DNA from: an uncultured Methylocystaceae bacterium | GTDB taxonomy: Bacteria > Pseudomonadota > Alphaproteobacteria > Rhizobiales > Beijerinckiaceae | DNA length: 64,000 nt | NCBI GenBank assembly: GCA_937870755.1 | Contig: CALMZV010000027.1 | Coordinates: 124,001-188,000, forward strand | Direction of reading: 5' to 3' | Part shown: positions 7,856-16,316 of the stretch, piece after piece | Position numbering within the stretch: the first letter of the stretch is position 1 | Layout of the letters: every line of letters starts with the position of its first letter | Program-made: the position numbers and the translations under genes | Notes under the pieces: generated by a model | What the model was told of the DNA's origin: nothing | Databases searched by the model: none | Seen by the model: the letters and a program-made list of their open reading frames with translations, nothing else

Positions 7856-9052
7856 ATGAAGGGAACAAAACGCGCTTTGGCGCTGGCGCTGGGTCTCGCG
7901 CTCGCCGCGCCCGCCTTCGCCCAGGCGCCGATCCGCATCGGCGAGATCAACAGCTACAAGGCGCAGGCGGCCTTTCTCGATCCCTACCGGAAGGGCATGG
8001 AACTGGCCGTCGAACAGGCCAACGCCGCCGGCGGCGTCAACGGCCGCAGGATCGAGGTCGTGCTGCGCGACGACAACGCCAATCCCGGCGATGCGGTGCG
8101 CATGGCCGAAGAACTCGTCTCCGCCGAGAAGGTCGATCTTCTGGCCGGCGGCTTCCTGTCCAACATCGGCGTCGCGCTCGCGGATTTCGCAAAACAGCGA
8201 AAGACCTTCTATCTCGCCTCCGAGCCGCTGACGAACAAGATCGTCTGGGAAGGCGGCAACCGCTACACGTATCGCCTGCGGCCCTCCACTTACATGCAGG
8301 CCGCGATGCTCGCGCCGGAAGCCGCCAAACTGAAGAAGAAGCGCTGGGCCTTCGTCTATCCCAACTACGAATACGGCCAGTCGGCTGTCGCGACCTTCAA
8401 GGCGCTGCTGAAAGCCGCGCAGCCGGACGTCGAGTTCGTGTCCGATCAGGCGACCCCGCTCGGCAAGATCGACGCCGGCGCGGTCGCGCAGGCGCTGGGC
8501 GACGCCAAACCGGACGCCATCTTCAACGTGCTGTTCGCCGCCGATCTCGCGAAATTCGTGCGCGAGGGCAATACGCGCGGCCTGTTCAAGGATGTTTCCG
8601 TCGTCAGCCTGCTGACCGGCGAACCGGAATATCTCGATCCCCTCAAGGACGAGGCGCCGACGGGCTGGATCGTCACCGGCTATCCCTGGTATGCGATCGA
8701 TACGCCCGCGCACAAGGCGTTCCTCGACGCCTACCAGAAGAAATACAGCGACTATCCGCGCCTCGGCTCCATCGTCGGCTATTCGACCATTCAGGCGATC
8801 GTCGCCGGATTGAAGAAGGCCGGCGCGACGGACACGGACAAGGTGGTGGCCGCGTTCAAGGGGCTGGAGTTCGACTCGCCGATCGGCAAGGTGAAGTTCC
8901 GCCCGCAGGACAACCAGTCGACCATGGGCGCCTATGTCGGCAGGACCGCGGTGAAGGACGGCAAGGGCGTGATGGTCGATTTCGTCTATCGCGACGGCGC
9001 CGACTTTCAGCCGAGCGACGAAGACGTGAAGAAACTTCGCCCCGCCGATTGA
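7856..9052 (+). CDS. ABC transporter periplasmic substrate-binding protein (LivJ-like)
   Basis: This 398-aa protein is the periplasmic receptor of a branched-chain amino acid-type (HAAT) importer. A signal peptide (MKGTKRALALALGLALAAPA, cleaved near AFA-QA) is followed by a type I periplasmic-binding fold (Peripla_BP_6) with IRIGEINSYKAQAAF, KGMELAVEQANAAGGVNG and LAGGFLSNIGVALADFA. AGGAGG lies 5 nt before the chosen ATG; a nearer ATG in another frame was ignored. Family members often bind aromatic acids rather than amino acids. Placement beside the MarR-controlled catabolic operon suggests it captures that pathway's substrate. Confidence 0.9.
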   Translation: MKGTKRALALALGLALAAPAFAQAPIRIGEINSYKAQAAFLDPYRKGMELAVEQANAAGGVNGRRIEVVLRDDNANPGDAVRMAEELVSAEKVDLLAGGFLSNIGVALADFAKQRKTFYLASEPLTNKIVWEGGNRYTYRLRPSTYMQAAMLAPEAAKLKKKRWAFVYPNYEYGQSAVATFKALLKAAQPDVEFVSDQATPLGKIDAGAVAQALGDAKPDAIFNVLFAADLAKFVREGNTRGLFKDVSVVSLLTGEPEYLDPLKDEAPTGWIVTGYPWYAIDTPAHKAFLDAYQKKYSDYPRLGSIVGYSTIQAIVAGLKKAGATDTDKVVAAFKGLEFDSPIGKVKFRPQDNQSTMGAYVGRTAVKDGKGVMVDFVYRDGADFQPSDEDVKKLRPAD

Positions 9053-9104
9053 GTTTACGGGGCCGCCGTCCGCGGCGGCCCATCCTCGCGAGCACGCCCA
9101 GCCG

Positions 9105-10994
9105 ATGAGCCTGTCCGGCATCCTTGTTCAAATGCTCAACGGGCTTGCGAGCGCCTCTACGCTGTTCCTGCTCGCCTCCGGCCTGTCGCTCATTTTCGGC
9201 GTCACGCGCATCGTCAATTTCGCGCACGGCTCGCTGTTCATGCTGGGCGCCTATATCGCATGGTCGCTCACCGAACGCATGAGCGGCGCGCTCGGCTTCT
9301 GGGCGGCGATGGGCCTGAGCGCGCTCGCCGTCGGCGCCATCGGCGCGGCGATTGAAATGCTGCTGCTGCGCCGCATCTACCGCGCGCCCGAACTGTTTCA
9401 ACTACTGGCCACATTCGCGCTCACGCTCGTCGTGCGCGACGCCGTTCTCGGCGTTTGGGGCTCGGAAGATCTGCTTGGCCCGCGCGCGCCGGGCCTGTCG
9501 GGCTCGGTCGAAATCCTCGGCCGCCGCTTTCCGCAATACGATCTCGCGCTCATCGTCATCGGCCCGCTCGTGCTGGCGCTGGTGTGGCTGTTGCTCAGGC
9601 GCACGCGCTGGGGCGCGCTCGTGCGCGCGGCCACGCAGGACCGCGAGATGGTGGGCGCGCTCGGCGTCAACCAGTCGTTGCTATTCACTTCGGTCTTCGC
9701 GCTCGGCGCGGCGCTCGCGGGCCTCGGCGGCGCCCTGCAACTGCCGCGCGAGCCGGCGAGCGCGGGGCTCGATCTGGCCGCCATCGGCGACGCGTTCGTG
9801 GTCGTTGTGGTCGGTGGCATGGGCAGCCTGCCCGGCGCCTTCGTCGCCGCGTTGCTGATCGCGGAGATCAAGGCGCTGTGCATCGCGCTTGGCACGTGGA
9901 GCCTGCCGTGGGGCGGAACCATCTCGTTCCCGAAGTTCACGCTCGTCGCCGAATTTCTGGTGATGGCGATCGTGCTCGTGGTCCGTCCGTGGGGCCTGAT
10001 GGGCAAGCCGCAGGCCGCCGTGCGCACAGGCGCGCCGCCCGAAACCCCGCTCGCCCCCGCCGATGCGACGACGCGGATCATCGGCTTCGCCACGCTCGGC
10101 GCGCTGGCCGCCCTGCCGCTGATCGTGGGCGTCGGTTCCTACGCGCTCGTGCTGTCCATCGACATATTCATCGGCGTTTTGTTCGCCGTCTCGTTGCATT
10201 TCGTCATGGGGCCGGGCGGCATGCATTCGTTCGGCCACGCGGCCTATTTCGGGCTCGGCGCCTATGCATCCGGCTTGCTTCTCAAGAGCGCGGGCCTGCC
10301 GATGGAGCTGGCGCTCGTGATGTCGATCCTCGGCGGCGCGCTCGGCGCCTTCGTGTTCGGCTGGTTCTGCGTAAGGCTGAGCGGCGTCTATTTCGCCATG
10401 CTGACGCTGGCGTTCGGCCAGATCGTGTGGTCCGTGGTCTTCCAGTGGGACGAGGTGACGGGCGGCTCCAACGGCGTCATCGGCGTTTGGCCGGCGCCAT
10501 GGCTGGCCGCCAAACAGACGTACTACTACCTCGCGCTCGCCTGTTGCGTGGCGGGCGTGCTGCTGTTGCGGCGCATTCTGTTCTCCCCTTTCGGCTATGC
10601 CTTGCGCGCCACCCGTGACTCGGTGCTTCGCAGCGACGCCATCGGAATCGACGTGCAGCGCATTCAATGGATCGCCTTCATCGTCGCCGGCGCGGTGTGC
10701 GGTCTCGCCGGCGGCCTGTTCGCATTCTCGAAAGGATCGATCTCGCCGGAAACCATCAGCGTCGGCCGCTCCATCGACGGACTGGTGATGGTTCTGCTCG
10801 GCGGCGTGGAGACGTTGAGCGGACCGATTGTCGGGGCTGCTGCGTTCCTGTTCCTGCAGGATTCCATCGCACGCCACATCGAATACTGGCGCGCCATGCT
10901 CGGCCTGCTCATCCTCGTGCTGGTGCTGGCGTTCCCCGACGGCATCGTCGGCGCTGTGCGCAAACGGCTCGGCAAGGGGAGCCAACAGACATGA
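9105..10994 (+). CDS. Fused LivH-LivM ABC transporter permease
   Basis: This 629-aa membrane protein fuses the two permeases of a branched-chain amino acid-type importer. Residues 1 to about 300 are LivH-like (GLSLIFGVTRIVNFAHGSLF; VVVVGGMGSLPGAFVAALL). After a hydrophilic linker (about 303-323), residues 325-629 are LivM-like (GMHSFGHAAYFGLGAYASG, the EAA-like loop RATRDSVLRSDAIGI and MVLLGGVETLSGPIVGAA). These are separate genes in most systems, so the fusion fixes the stoichiometry at one to one. It starts 52 nt after the binding-protein gene and overlaps livG by 4 nt. The transported substrate is inferred from context only. Confidence 0.92.
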   Translation: MSLSGILVQMLNGLASASTLFLLASGLSLIFGVTRIVNFAHGSLFMLGAYIAWSLTERMSGALGFWAAMGLSALAVGAIGAAIEMLLLRRIYRAPELFQLLATFALTLVVRDAVLGVWGSEDLLGPRAPGLSGSVEILGRRFPQYDLALIVIGPLVLALVWLLLRRTRWGALVRAATQDREMVGALGVNQSLLFTSVFALGAALAGLGGALQLPREPASAGLDLAAIGDAFVVVVVGGMGSLPGAFVAALLIAEIKALCIALGTWSLPWGGTISFPKFTLVAEFLVMAIVLVVRPWGLMGKPQAAVRTGAPPETPLAPADATTRIIGFATLGALAALPLIVGVGSYALVLSIDIFIGVLFAVSLHFVMGPGGMHSFGHAAYFGLGAYASGLLLKSAGLPMELALVMSILGGALGAFVFGWFCVRLSGVYFAMLTLAFGQIVWSVVFQWDEVTGGSNGVIGVWPAPWLAAKQTYYYLALACCVAGVLLLRRILFSPFGYALRATRDSVLRSDAIGIDVQRIQWIAFIVAGAVCGLAGGLFAFSKGSISPETISVGRSIDGLVMVLLGGVETLSGPIVGAAAFLFLQDSIARHIEYWRAMLGLLILVLVLAFPDGIVGAVRKRLGKGSQQT

Positions 10995-11755
10995 GCCTGC
11001 TCGTCGTCGACCGGCTGTGCAAGAGTTTCGGCGGCGTGCGCGCGGTCGACGACGTGAGTTTTTCCCTCGCGCCAGGCGAGTTGCTCGCCATGATCGGCCC
11101 GAACGGCGCCGGCAAGACCACATGTTTCAACATGATCAACGGCCAGCTCGCCGCCGATTCCGGCCGCGTGCTCCTGCACGACGCCGACATTTCGCGCCTG
11201 CCGCCGCGCGAGATATGGAAACGCGGCGTCGGCCGCACGTTCCAGATCGCCGCCACGTTTGCTTCGCTCACGGTCGTGGAGAACGTGCAGATGGCGCTCA
11301 TTTCCCATGCCGGCCGTCTCTATCGCATGTGGTCGCGGGCGGCCGCCTTCGAACGCGAGAAGGCGCTCGCTCTGCTGGCGCAGGTCGGCATGGCGGAACA
11401 GGCCGACCGGCCCTGCGGGGTGCTCGCCTATGGCGACGTCAAGCGCGTGGAACTGGCGATTGCGCTCGCCAACGAACCCAAACTGCTGCTCATGGACGAG
11501 CCGACCGCCGGCATGGCGCCGAAAGAGCGCAACGAACTCATGGCGCTGACGCGCAAGCTTGTCGTGGAACGCGGCATCGGCGTGTTGTTCACCGAACATA
11601 GCATGGATGTCGTGTTCGGCTATGCCGACCGGCTCGTGGTGCTCGCGCGCGGCAAACTAATCGCACAAGGCGATGTGGACGCCATCCGCAACGATCCGAA
11701 TGTGCGCGCCGTCTATTTCGGCTCTGGCAAGACGGTGGAAAGGGCGCGCGCATGA
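10991..11755 (+). CDS. livG: ABC transporter ATP-binding protein LivG
   Basis: This 254-aa ATPase powers the importer. Walker A is GPNGAGKTT (near residues 36-44), the LivG-type signature region reads LAYGDVKRVELAIAL in place of the standard LSGGQ, Walker B is LLLMDEPTAGM, and the switch His lies in FTEHSMDVV. It is coupled to the permease gene and to livF by 4-nt overlaps. The symbol denotes family membership; the substrate is probably the aromatic compound of the adjoining catabolic genes rather than leucine. Confidence 0.9.
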   Translation: MSLLVVDRLCKSFGGVRAVDDVSFSLAPGELLAMIGPNGAGKTTCFNMINGQLAADSGRVLLHDADISRLPPREIWKRGVGRTFQIAATFASLTVVENVQMALISHAGRLYRMWSRAAAFEREKALALLAQVGMAEQADRPCGVLAYGDVKRVELAIALANEPKLLLMDEPTAGMAPKERNELMALTRKLVVERGIGVLFTEHSMDVVFGYADRLVVLARGKLIAQGDVDAIRNDPNVRAVYFGSGKTVERARA

Positions 11756-12480
11756 GCGAGCCGCTGCTGTCCGTCAGGGGCCTGGAGGCGCGCTACGGCG
11801 CCGCGCAAATTCTGTTCGGTCTCGACCTGGAGCTGAACGCGGGCGAAGTCGTCGCGCTCATGGGCCGCAACGGCGCCGGAAAATCGACGACCATGAAATC
11901 GATCATGGGTCTCGTCGATCGCCGCCAAGGGCGCATCACGTTCCGGGGCCGCGACATTTCGCACGCCAGGCCGCACGAAATCGCGCGCGCGGGCCTAGGT
12001 TACGCGCCCGAGGACCGACGCATTTTCTCCGATCTGACGGTCATGGAAAATCTGGAAGTCGGCCGCCAGCCGCCGCGCATCGGCCTCGATGGCGCCCCGA
12101 TGACGCCGTGGACGCCCGACCGATTGTTCGCGCTCTTTCCCAATCTGGCGGAGGCTGGCGACCGCGCTGCCGGGCGCATGTCCGGCGGCGAGCAGCAGAT
12201 GCTGACGGTTGCGCGCACGCTCATGGGCAATCCCTACGCCATTCTGCTGGACGAACCGTCCGAAGGCGTGGCGCCGATCATCGTCGAGCAGATGGCTGAT
12301 ATGATCCTCTCGCTGAAGAAGACGGGCGTCGCCATTTTGCTGTCGGAGCAGAATCTTCCGTTCGCCGCGCTCGTCTCCGACCGCGTATACGTGCTGGAAA
12401 AAGGCGAGATCCGCTACTCCGGAGCCATGCGCGCGCTGGAACAGGACGAGGAGGCGCGCCGCCTCTACCTCGAAGTCTGA
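11752..12480 (+). CDS. livF: ABC transporter ATP-binding protein LivF
   Basis: This 242-aa protein is the second ATPase of the importer. It has Walker A GRNGAGKST, signature MSGGEQQMLTVARTL, Walker B ILLDEPSEGVAP and the LivF-type SEQNLPFAA switch segment. It ends the transporter operon. Its last 16 nt overlap the 3' end of the convergent small gene on the minus strand. LivG and LivF would form a heterodimer under the fused permease. Confidence 0.9.
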   Translation: MSEPLLSVRGLEARYGAAQILFGLDLELNAGEVVALMGRNGAGKSTTMKSIMGLVDRRQGRITFRGRDISHARPHEIARAGLGYAPEDRRIFSDLTVMENLEVGRQPPRIGLDGAPMTPWTPDRLFALFPNLAEAGDRAAGRMSGGEQQMLTVARTLMGNPYAILLDEPSEGVAPIIVEQMADMILSLKKTGVAILLSEQNLPFAALVSDRVYVLEKGEIRYSGAMRALEQDEEARRLYLEV

Positions 12481-12920
12481 CCGCGCGCCTTCGCAAAGGT
12501 CGGCCGCCAGGCGCCGTCGCGACGATCGATCGAGACGAGCCGGCCGTGGCCTGGCGCTTCGTCGCCGATATGCACGGCGAACAATCCCTCCGGTCCGCGG
12601 AACACGACAAGGTCGCGCTCCACGCGCCAGATGGAATGACCGCCTGCGTCCTTTCCGATGGTCGCGGTCGGCGCGTAGTCGAGGCCGGGACGTCGTTCGG
12701 CCTCCTGGCGGAGTCGGTCGTCGCGCAAACGATGCGGCTGTGCGAACAGGGCCAGGTGATCCATGCCGTTGATCTTCGGCGCGCCGCTCGAACCGAGTTC
12801 GCCATAGGCGAATGCGCAGGCGCAGAAAGCAAGCGCCACGCCCGCCCCCCGTATGGCGAAATCGGAAAGACCGCCGTCGCTGTCGGCGCCGACGCGTGAG
12901 CGCAGCGCATGACGCGGCAT
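12465..12920 (-). CDS. Small hypothetical exported or membrane-anchored protein
   Basis: This frame encodes about 151 aa if it starts at MPRHALRSRVGADSDG; an ATG 21 nt upstream is equally possible. An Ala/Cys-rich hydrophobic stretch (GAGVALAFCACAFAYG, about residues 23-38) suggests a signal peptide or anchor. The C-terminal part (SIWRVERDLVVFRG...FAVHIGDEAPGHGRLVSIDRRDGAW) looks like a small beta-rich periplasmic domain. I do not recognise a family. It sits between the importer and the flagellar island, converging on livF with a 16-nt overlap. Amino acid composition supports a real gene, but it is short. Confidence 0.55.
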   Translation of the reverse strand: MPRHALRSRVGADSDGGLSDFAIRGAGVALAFCACAFAYGELGSSGAPKINGMDHLALFAQPHRLRDDRLRQEAERRPGLDYAPTATIGKDAGGHSIWRVERDLVVFRGPEGLFAVHIGDEAPGHGRLVSIDRRDGAWRPTFAKARGQTSR

Positions 12921-13056
12921 GGAACGTTTTGGCTCGCGCATGCATGCATAAAATTTGACGAAAATGGTGCGAACCTTGCAGTTGGCGCGCGCCCTTCGAC
13001 GCGCAAGCCACGCGCAAGCCGCGCGCGCGAGTGTCGGCGTCTCATAGGACGAATTC

Positions 13057-13839
13057 ATGGAAACGACAGCCGCGGCCTATCGGGCCATCGCCGGCGCTCT
13101 GCAGAAGCGCAAGGACATCGTCGCCAAGCAACCGTCCGTGGCGCTCGCCACGAACTATTATCGCGCGAACATTTCCAAGGCGAAGACGGTGGACGCCTTC
13201 GTCAACGACTATCGCCTTTTCTCCTACGCGATGAAGGCCTACGGCCTTGGCGAGATGACGCAGTCCAAGGGGCTCGTGCGCAAGCTGTTGACCGAATACC
13301 CGGCCGATCCGAAAGCGCTCGTCAACAAGATGACCGACCCGCGCTTCAAGGCTTTCGCCAAAGCGTTCGACTTCGCCGGCAAGGGCGCCAACGCCACCAG
13401 CGCGCCCGCGGCGACCTCGCTCGCCATAGACAAATATCTCCAGCAGACCATCGAAGAAGACGCCGGCGCGCAAAACGAAGGCGTACGCCTCGCTCTTTAT
13501 TTCAAGCGCCAGGCGCCGACCGTCGCCAGCGCATATGGCGTTCTGGCGGACAAGTCCCTCCTGAAGGTCGTGCGAACCGTCTTCAACATTCCCAGCCAGA
13601 GCTCCGCGCAGTCCATCGACACGCAGGCCGCGATGTTGAAAAAATTCGTCGATCCGAAAGATTTTCAGGATCCCGCGAAACTAGCGCGCCTCATCGACCG
13701 CTTCACCGCGATGTGGGATATGAGCAACGCATCCTCGTCGGCGCCCGCAACAGCCTTGTCAGGTTATTTCGATTCGCCTTCGACCATCGGCATGGATGCG
13801 GGCATGCTGCTCAGCCTGCAGAAATTTCAGCGGCGCTGA
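13057..13839 (+). CDS. DUF1217 domain protein of the flagellar island
   Basis: This 260-aa mostly helical protein matches the DUF1217 family, which recurs beside flagellar genes in alphaproteobacteria; its function is not established. Typical segments are LATNYYRANISKAKTVDAFV, YRLFSYAMKAYGLGEMTQSK, DPRFKAFAKAFDF and ALYFKRQAPT. There is no signal peptide or membrane span. AGGAC precedes the ATG. It is the only plus-strand gene at this end and its stop lies 5 nt from the convergent fliQ stop. I infer a structural or export-substrate role in the flagellum. Confidence 0.75.
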   Translation: METTAAAYRAIAGALQKRKDIVAKQPSVALATNYYRANISKAKTVDAFVNDYRLFSYAMKAYGLGEMTQSKGLVRKLLTEYPADPKALVNKMTDPRFKAFAKAFDFAGKGANATSAPAATSLAIDKYLQQTIEEDAGAQNEGVRLALYFKRQAPTVASAYGVLADKSLLKVVRTVFNIPSQSSAQSIDTQAAMLKKFVDPKDFQDPAKLARLIDRFTAMWDMSNASSSAPATALSGYFDSPSTIGMDAGMLLSLQKFQRR

Positions 13840-13844
13840 TCCGA

Positions 13845-14111
13845 TCAGAAACCGCTTTCGATGCGCGCGTAAACCTGCTCGCTGAAGGCGTAAACCTGCG
13901 CGCCGATGAACGGCGACGCCGCCATCAAAGCCAGAAACACAGCCACGATCTTCGGAACGAAAGTGAGCGTCGCTTCCTGAATCTGCGTCAGCGCCTGAAA
14001 CAGCGCAATGACGATGCCGACGATCATCGCGGCGGCGACCGCCGGACCGGAGCCGACGATGACCGTCCAGATGCCGGCGCGCATCAGCTCCAGCGCATCC
14101 GCCTCGTTCAT
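13845..14111 (-). CDS. fliQ: Flagellar export apparatus protein FliQ
   Basis: This 88-aa protein has two long hydrophobic helices (TVIVGSGPAVAAAMIVGIVIALFQ and KIVAVFLALMAASPFIG regions) joined by the conserved loop ALTQIQEATLTFVPKI. It forms part of the FliP-FliQ-FliR export gate. Length and motif are typical of the family. It is the last gene of the ftcR-flgE-flgK-flgL-flaF-flbT-flgD-fliQ run, 4 nt after flgD. In Brucella flhA follows here; in this window flhA is on the other strand at 39985. Confidence 0.96.
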   Translation of the reverse strand: MNEADALELMRAGIWTVIVGSGPAVAAAMIVGIVIALFQALTQIQEATLTFVPKIVAVFLALMAASPFIGAQVYAFSEQVYARIESGF

Positions 14112-14115
14112 GAGA

Positions 14116-14514
14116 TCACGACACCGTCACGCCGGCGCCGATCGCCAGCGTCTTGCCGTTGTCGAGATTGGCGAGCGAGCCTTCGCTCGTCACCACGACC
14201 GACAGCACCTTGCCGGAAACGGCGCCGTCCGCCGATGTCAGCGTGCGCCCGACCAAAGCCTCGGCTTCCGCCATCGAGGACGCGGATAGAATTTGTCCGA
14301 GCTTCGCATTCATCTGCAAGGATTGCTCGACATTGGAGAACGTCGCCAGTTGCGAGACCCATTGCGTGGAATCCGTCGGGTTCGTCGGATCCTGGTTCTT
14401 CATCTGCGCCATCAGGAGCTTGAGAAACGCATTGTAGTCGAGCGCGCTTGCGCCCTTGGCGGCGCCCGCCGTCGCGCCCGTGGCGGCCGTCGCGCCCACT
14501 GCCTGCACGCTCAT
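14116..14514 (-). CDS. flgD: Flagellar hook capping protein FlgD
   Basis: This 132-aa protein is the scaffold that caps the growing hook. The N-terminal signature ALDYNAFLKLLMAQMKNQDPTNP and then TQWVSQLATFSNVEQSL are the FlgD family core. The C-terminal region is short compared with enterobacterial FlgD, as is usual in rhizobia. An Ala/Gly/Thr-rich stretch at the N-terminus precedes the core. It overlaps flbT upstream by 4 nt. Confidence 0.95.
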   Translation of the reverse strand: MSVQAVGATAATGATAGAAKGASALDYNAFLKLLMAQMKNQDPTNPTDSTQWVSQLATFSNVEQSLQMNAKLGQILSASSMAEAEALVGRTLTSADGAVSGKVLSVVVTSEGSLANLDNGKTLAIGAGVTVS

Positions 14515-14924
14515 GCGGTCATCCTCTCCTTACGGTCCCTCGGCCCGGAGCCGATCAGGGCGTCCTCTTCTGGAAAAAGCGCCCGCAATGTCTTGAGCGC
14601 CTCGAACAGTTTTCCGTGATCCAGCGCATGGCGCACGCGGCGCAGTCGCCCCACGATCGAGAGATCGTCGAACGCCTCGTCCAGCTTGCTGAACATCGCA
14701 AGCGCTTCCCTGCGCGTGGTTTCGGCGCCGGCCGGGTCCATCAGCAGGAGTTGGAGCACGAAGTACAACTGCCGCAGCGGGGTTGTGGCCTCGTGCGCCT
14801 GCATGACATGCGTTTCGAGCAGAAAGGTCGCGTCGTTCAGAAGTTCGAGCGACACCTTGCGGTCCACCGCGATCACCGCCCCGTTGAGATAGATCTTTTC
14901 GCCGGCTCGCAACGAAATGCGCAT
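14511..14924 (-). CDS. flbT: Flagellin mRNA regulator FlbT
   Basis: This 137-aa protein is FlbT, which in Caulobacter binds the 5' leader of flagellin mRNA and blocks its translation and stability until the hook is complete. It begins MRISLRAGEKIYLNGAVIAVDRKVSLELLND, with the family segment TTPLRQLYFVLQLLLMDP following. It lies between flaF and flgD. Its probable target here is the structured leader of the flagellin gene at 27136-27190; that link is inference supported by the leader's folding potential. Confidence 0.95.
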   Translation of the reverse strand: MRISLRAGEKIYLNGAVIAVDRKVSLELLNDATFLLETHVMQAHEATTPLRQLYFVLQLLLMDPAGAETTRREALAMFSKLDEAFDDLSIVGRLRRVRHALDHGKLFEALKTLRALFPEEDALIGSGPRDRKERMTA

Positions 14925-14930
14925 CGGCGT

Positions 14931-15278
14931 TCACCGCAGCCCGTCGCGGACGCTCGCGTTGATGGCGACAAGTCCGCTCACATCGCCGTCGCCCGCCACG
15001 CGCATTTCGGATGCGCGCCGCACGATCCAGAGACCGATCGAGATCAGTCGGCCGCGCAGCTCCTCGGGCAGCCCGTTGAAGGGGTCGCACAGATCGTCGA
15101 GAAAAATCGACCACAGGGCTTCCATGCGGCCGAGCGCCTTTTCCAATTCGTCGCTGCCGGCGCCGGCTGCCGCCGCGTTCTCCAGCATCGTCACCACGCG
15201 GTCGAGCGCCTCGTACTCGCGCTGACGCGCCTCGGTCTGATTGTCCGCCGCAATCTCGGAATATCGTTCGCGATACAT
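14931..15278 (-). CDS. flaF: Flagellin synthesis regulator FlaF
   Basis: This 115-aa helical protein is FlaF, which in alphaproteobacteria promotes flagellin translation and secretion opposite to FlbT. The start YRERYSEIAADNQTEARQRE and the central segment ALWSIFLDDLCDPFNGLPEELRGRLISIGLWI are diagnostic. It lies 6 nt upstream of flbT and 13 nt after flgL, so the two antagonists are co-transcribed. Confidence 0.93.
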   Translation of the reverse strand: MYRERYSEIAADNQTEARQREYEALDRVVTMLENAAAAGAGSDELEKALGRMEALWSIFLDDLCDPFNGLPEELRGRLISIGLWIVRRASEMRVAGDGDVSGLVAINASVRDGLR

Positions 15279-15291
15279 CGAAAGCCCTTTT

Positions 15292-16314
15292 TCAGAGATA
15301 GTTCAGAAGGCTCATCTGTCGGGCGCGGGCCGTCAGCGAATAGGTCGTTTCGAGTTGCGTCGTCAGAAGCGAAATGCGCGTTGCGGCGTCGGCCGGGTCC
15401 ACGTTTTCGATCTGTCCGATTTGCGTCTCCAGATATGCCTTCTGCGCCTTCACAGCATCGGATGCGGAGGTTGCCTCGCGCTGGACGATTCCAAGGCGCG
15501 CCTGAACTTGCGTCAGGCCCGTCGCCGCGCCGCCCAGCGTGCGGGCCGCCTGGTCGAGCACGACGCGCCGCGTGCCGGCGCCGAGCGCGTCGATGCCAAT
15601 ATGGGCGAGCATGGCGGCGGCTTCGACCAGTTTGCGCACGCCCTGCTCGTTGGCTGTCGCCGAAGCGTCGAGCCGCCGGCCTGGCGCGACATCGGCGACG
15701 ATGGGCGTATCGGAGGCTTGCGACCAGTTGGCGCTCCAGCCGGTGGGCGAGAACAGCGCCGAGAACTGCGTGTCCAGAAACTGCTGCATGGCGGCCGGCG
15801 AGATTGCAGCGGCTCCGGCCGAACCCGGCGCGACGCCGAAGGCCGCCAGGAACGCGGCCTCGGTTGCCGCCGCGCCCTGCGCGGGCGATGCGATCGGCTG
15901 CTTGTCGACATCGACGCCCGCGAAAAGATATTCGCCGGCGAAACGCGTATTCAGCGCGCCGACGGCGCTGGACAGCGCATAGCCCGCCGCCGTTGCGACC
16001 GACGCATCACTTGTGTTCGACGCCGTCAGAACGTCGTTGCGCAGCCTGTCGCCGAGATCGGCGAGCGCCGCGAGCACGTTCTGCGAGGCGTCCAGCCGGT
16101 CGCCCGTCAGGGCGTTGGCCTGCGCATATCCCTCGTGAACGCCGATCATGGCGCGCAGATCGATCGTGCGCGAAACGCCCGCCCCCAGCGCCAGTCCGGC
16201 GTCCGCCAGGCGTCCGCTGCCCGCCTCCTGCTGCGCGCGAGCGAGTTCGGTTTGCGTGCGGCTCATCGCCGCGCGCAGCATGTTGCTGGCGCTGAGGGTT
16301 GAAACGATGCTCAT
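15292..16314 (-). CDS. flgL: Hook-filament junction protein FlgL
   Basis: This 340-aa protein is the second hook-filament junction protein. It shows flagellin-like terminal helices: an N-terminal STLSASNMLRAAMSRTQTEL and a C-terminal coiled coil ending ENVDPADAATRISLLTTQLETTYSLTARARQMSLLNYL. Those ends pack like flagellin D0/D1, with a variable middle. The start MSIVSTLSA lies 2 nt after flgK; in-frame extensions upstream run inside flgK and were rejected. Confidence 0.93.
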   Translation of the reverse strand: MSIVSTLSASNMLRAAMSRTQTELARAQQEAGSGRLADAGLALGAGVSRTIDLRAMIGVHEGYAQANALTGDRLDASQNVLAALADLGDRLRNDVLTASNTSDASVATAAGYALSSAVGALNTRFAGEYLFAGVDVDKQPIASPAQGAAATEAAFLAAFGVAPGSAGAAAISPAAMQQFLDTQFSALFSPTGWSANWSQASDTPIVADVAPGRRLDASATANEQGVRKLVEAAAMLAHIGIDALGAGTRRVVLDQAARTLGGAATGLTQVQARLGIVQREATSASDAVKAQKAYLETQIGQIENVDPADAATRISLLTTQLETTYSLTARARQMSLLNYL

Positions 16315-16316
16315 GG

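Noticed and set aside
7637-9121. Upstream in-frame extension of the reductase gene across the importer binding-protein region
   Set aside because: It would run through the promoter-operator and antisense to a clear signal-peptide protein; the Cys cluster region starts normally at 7624.
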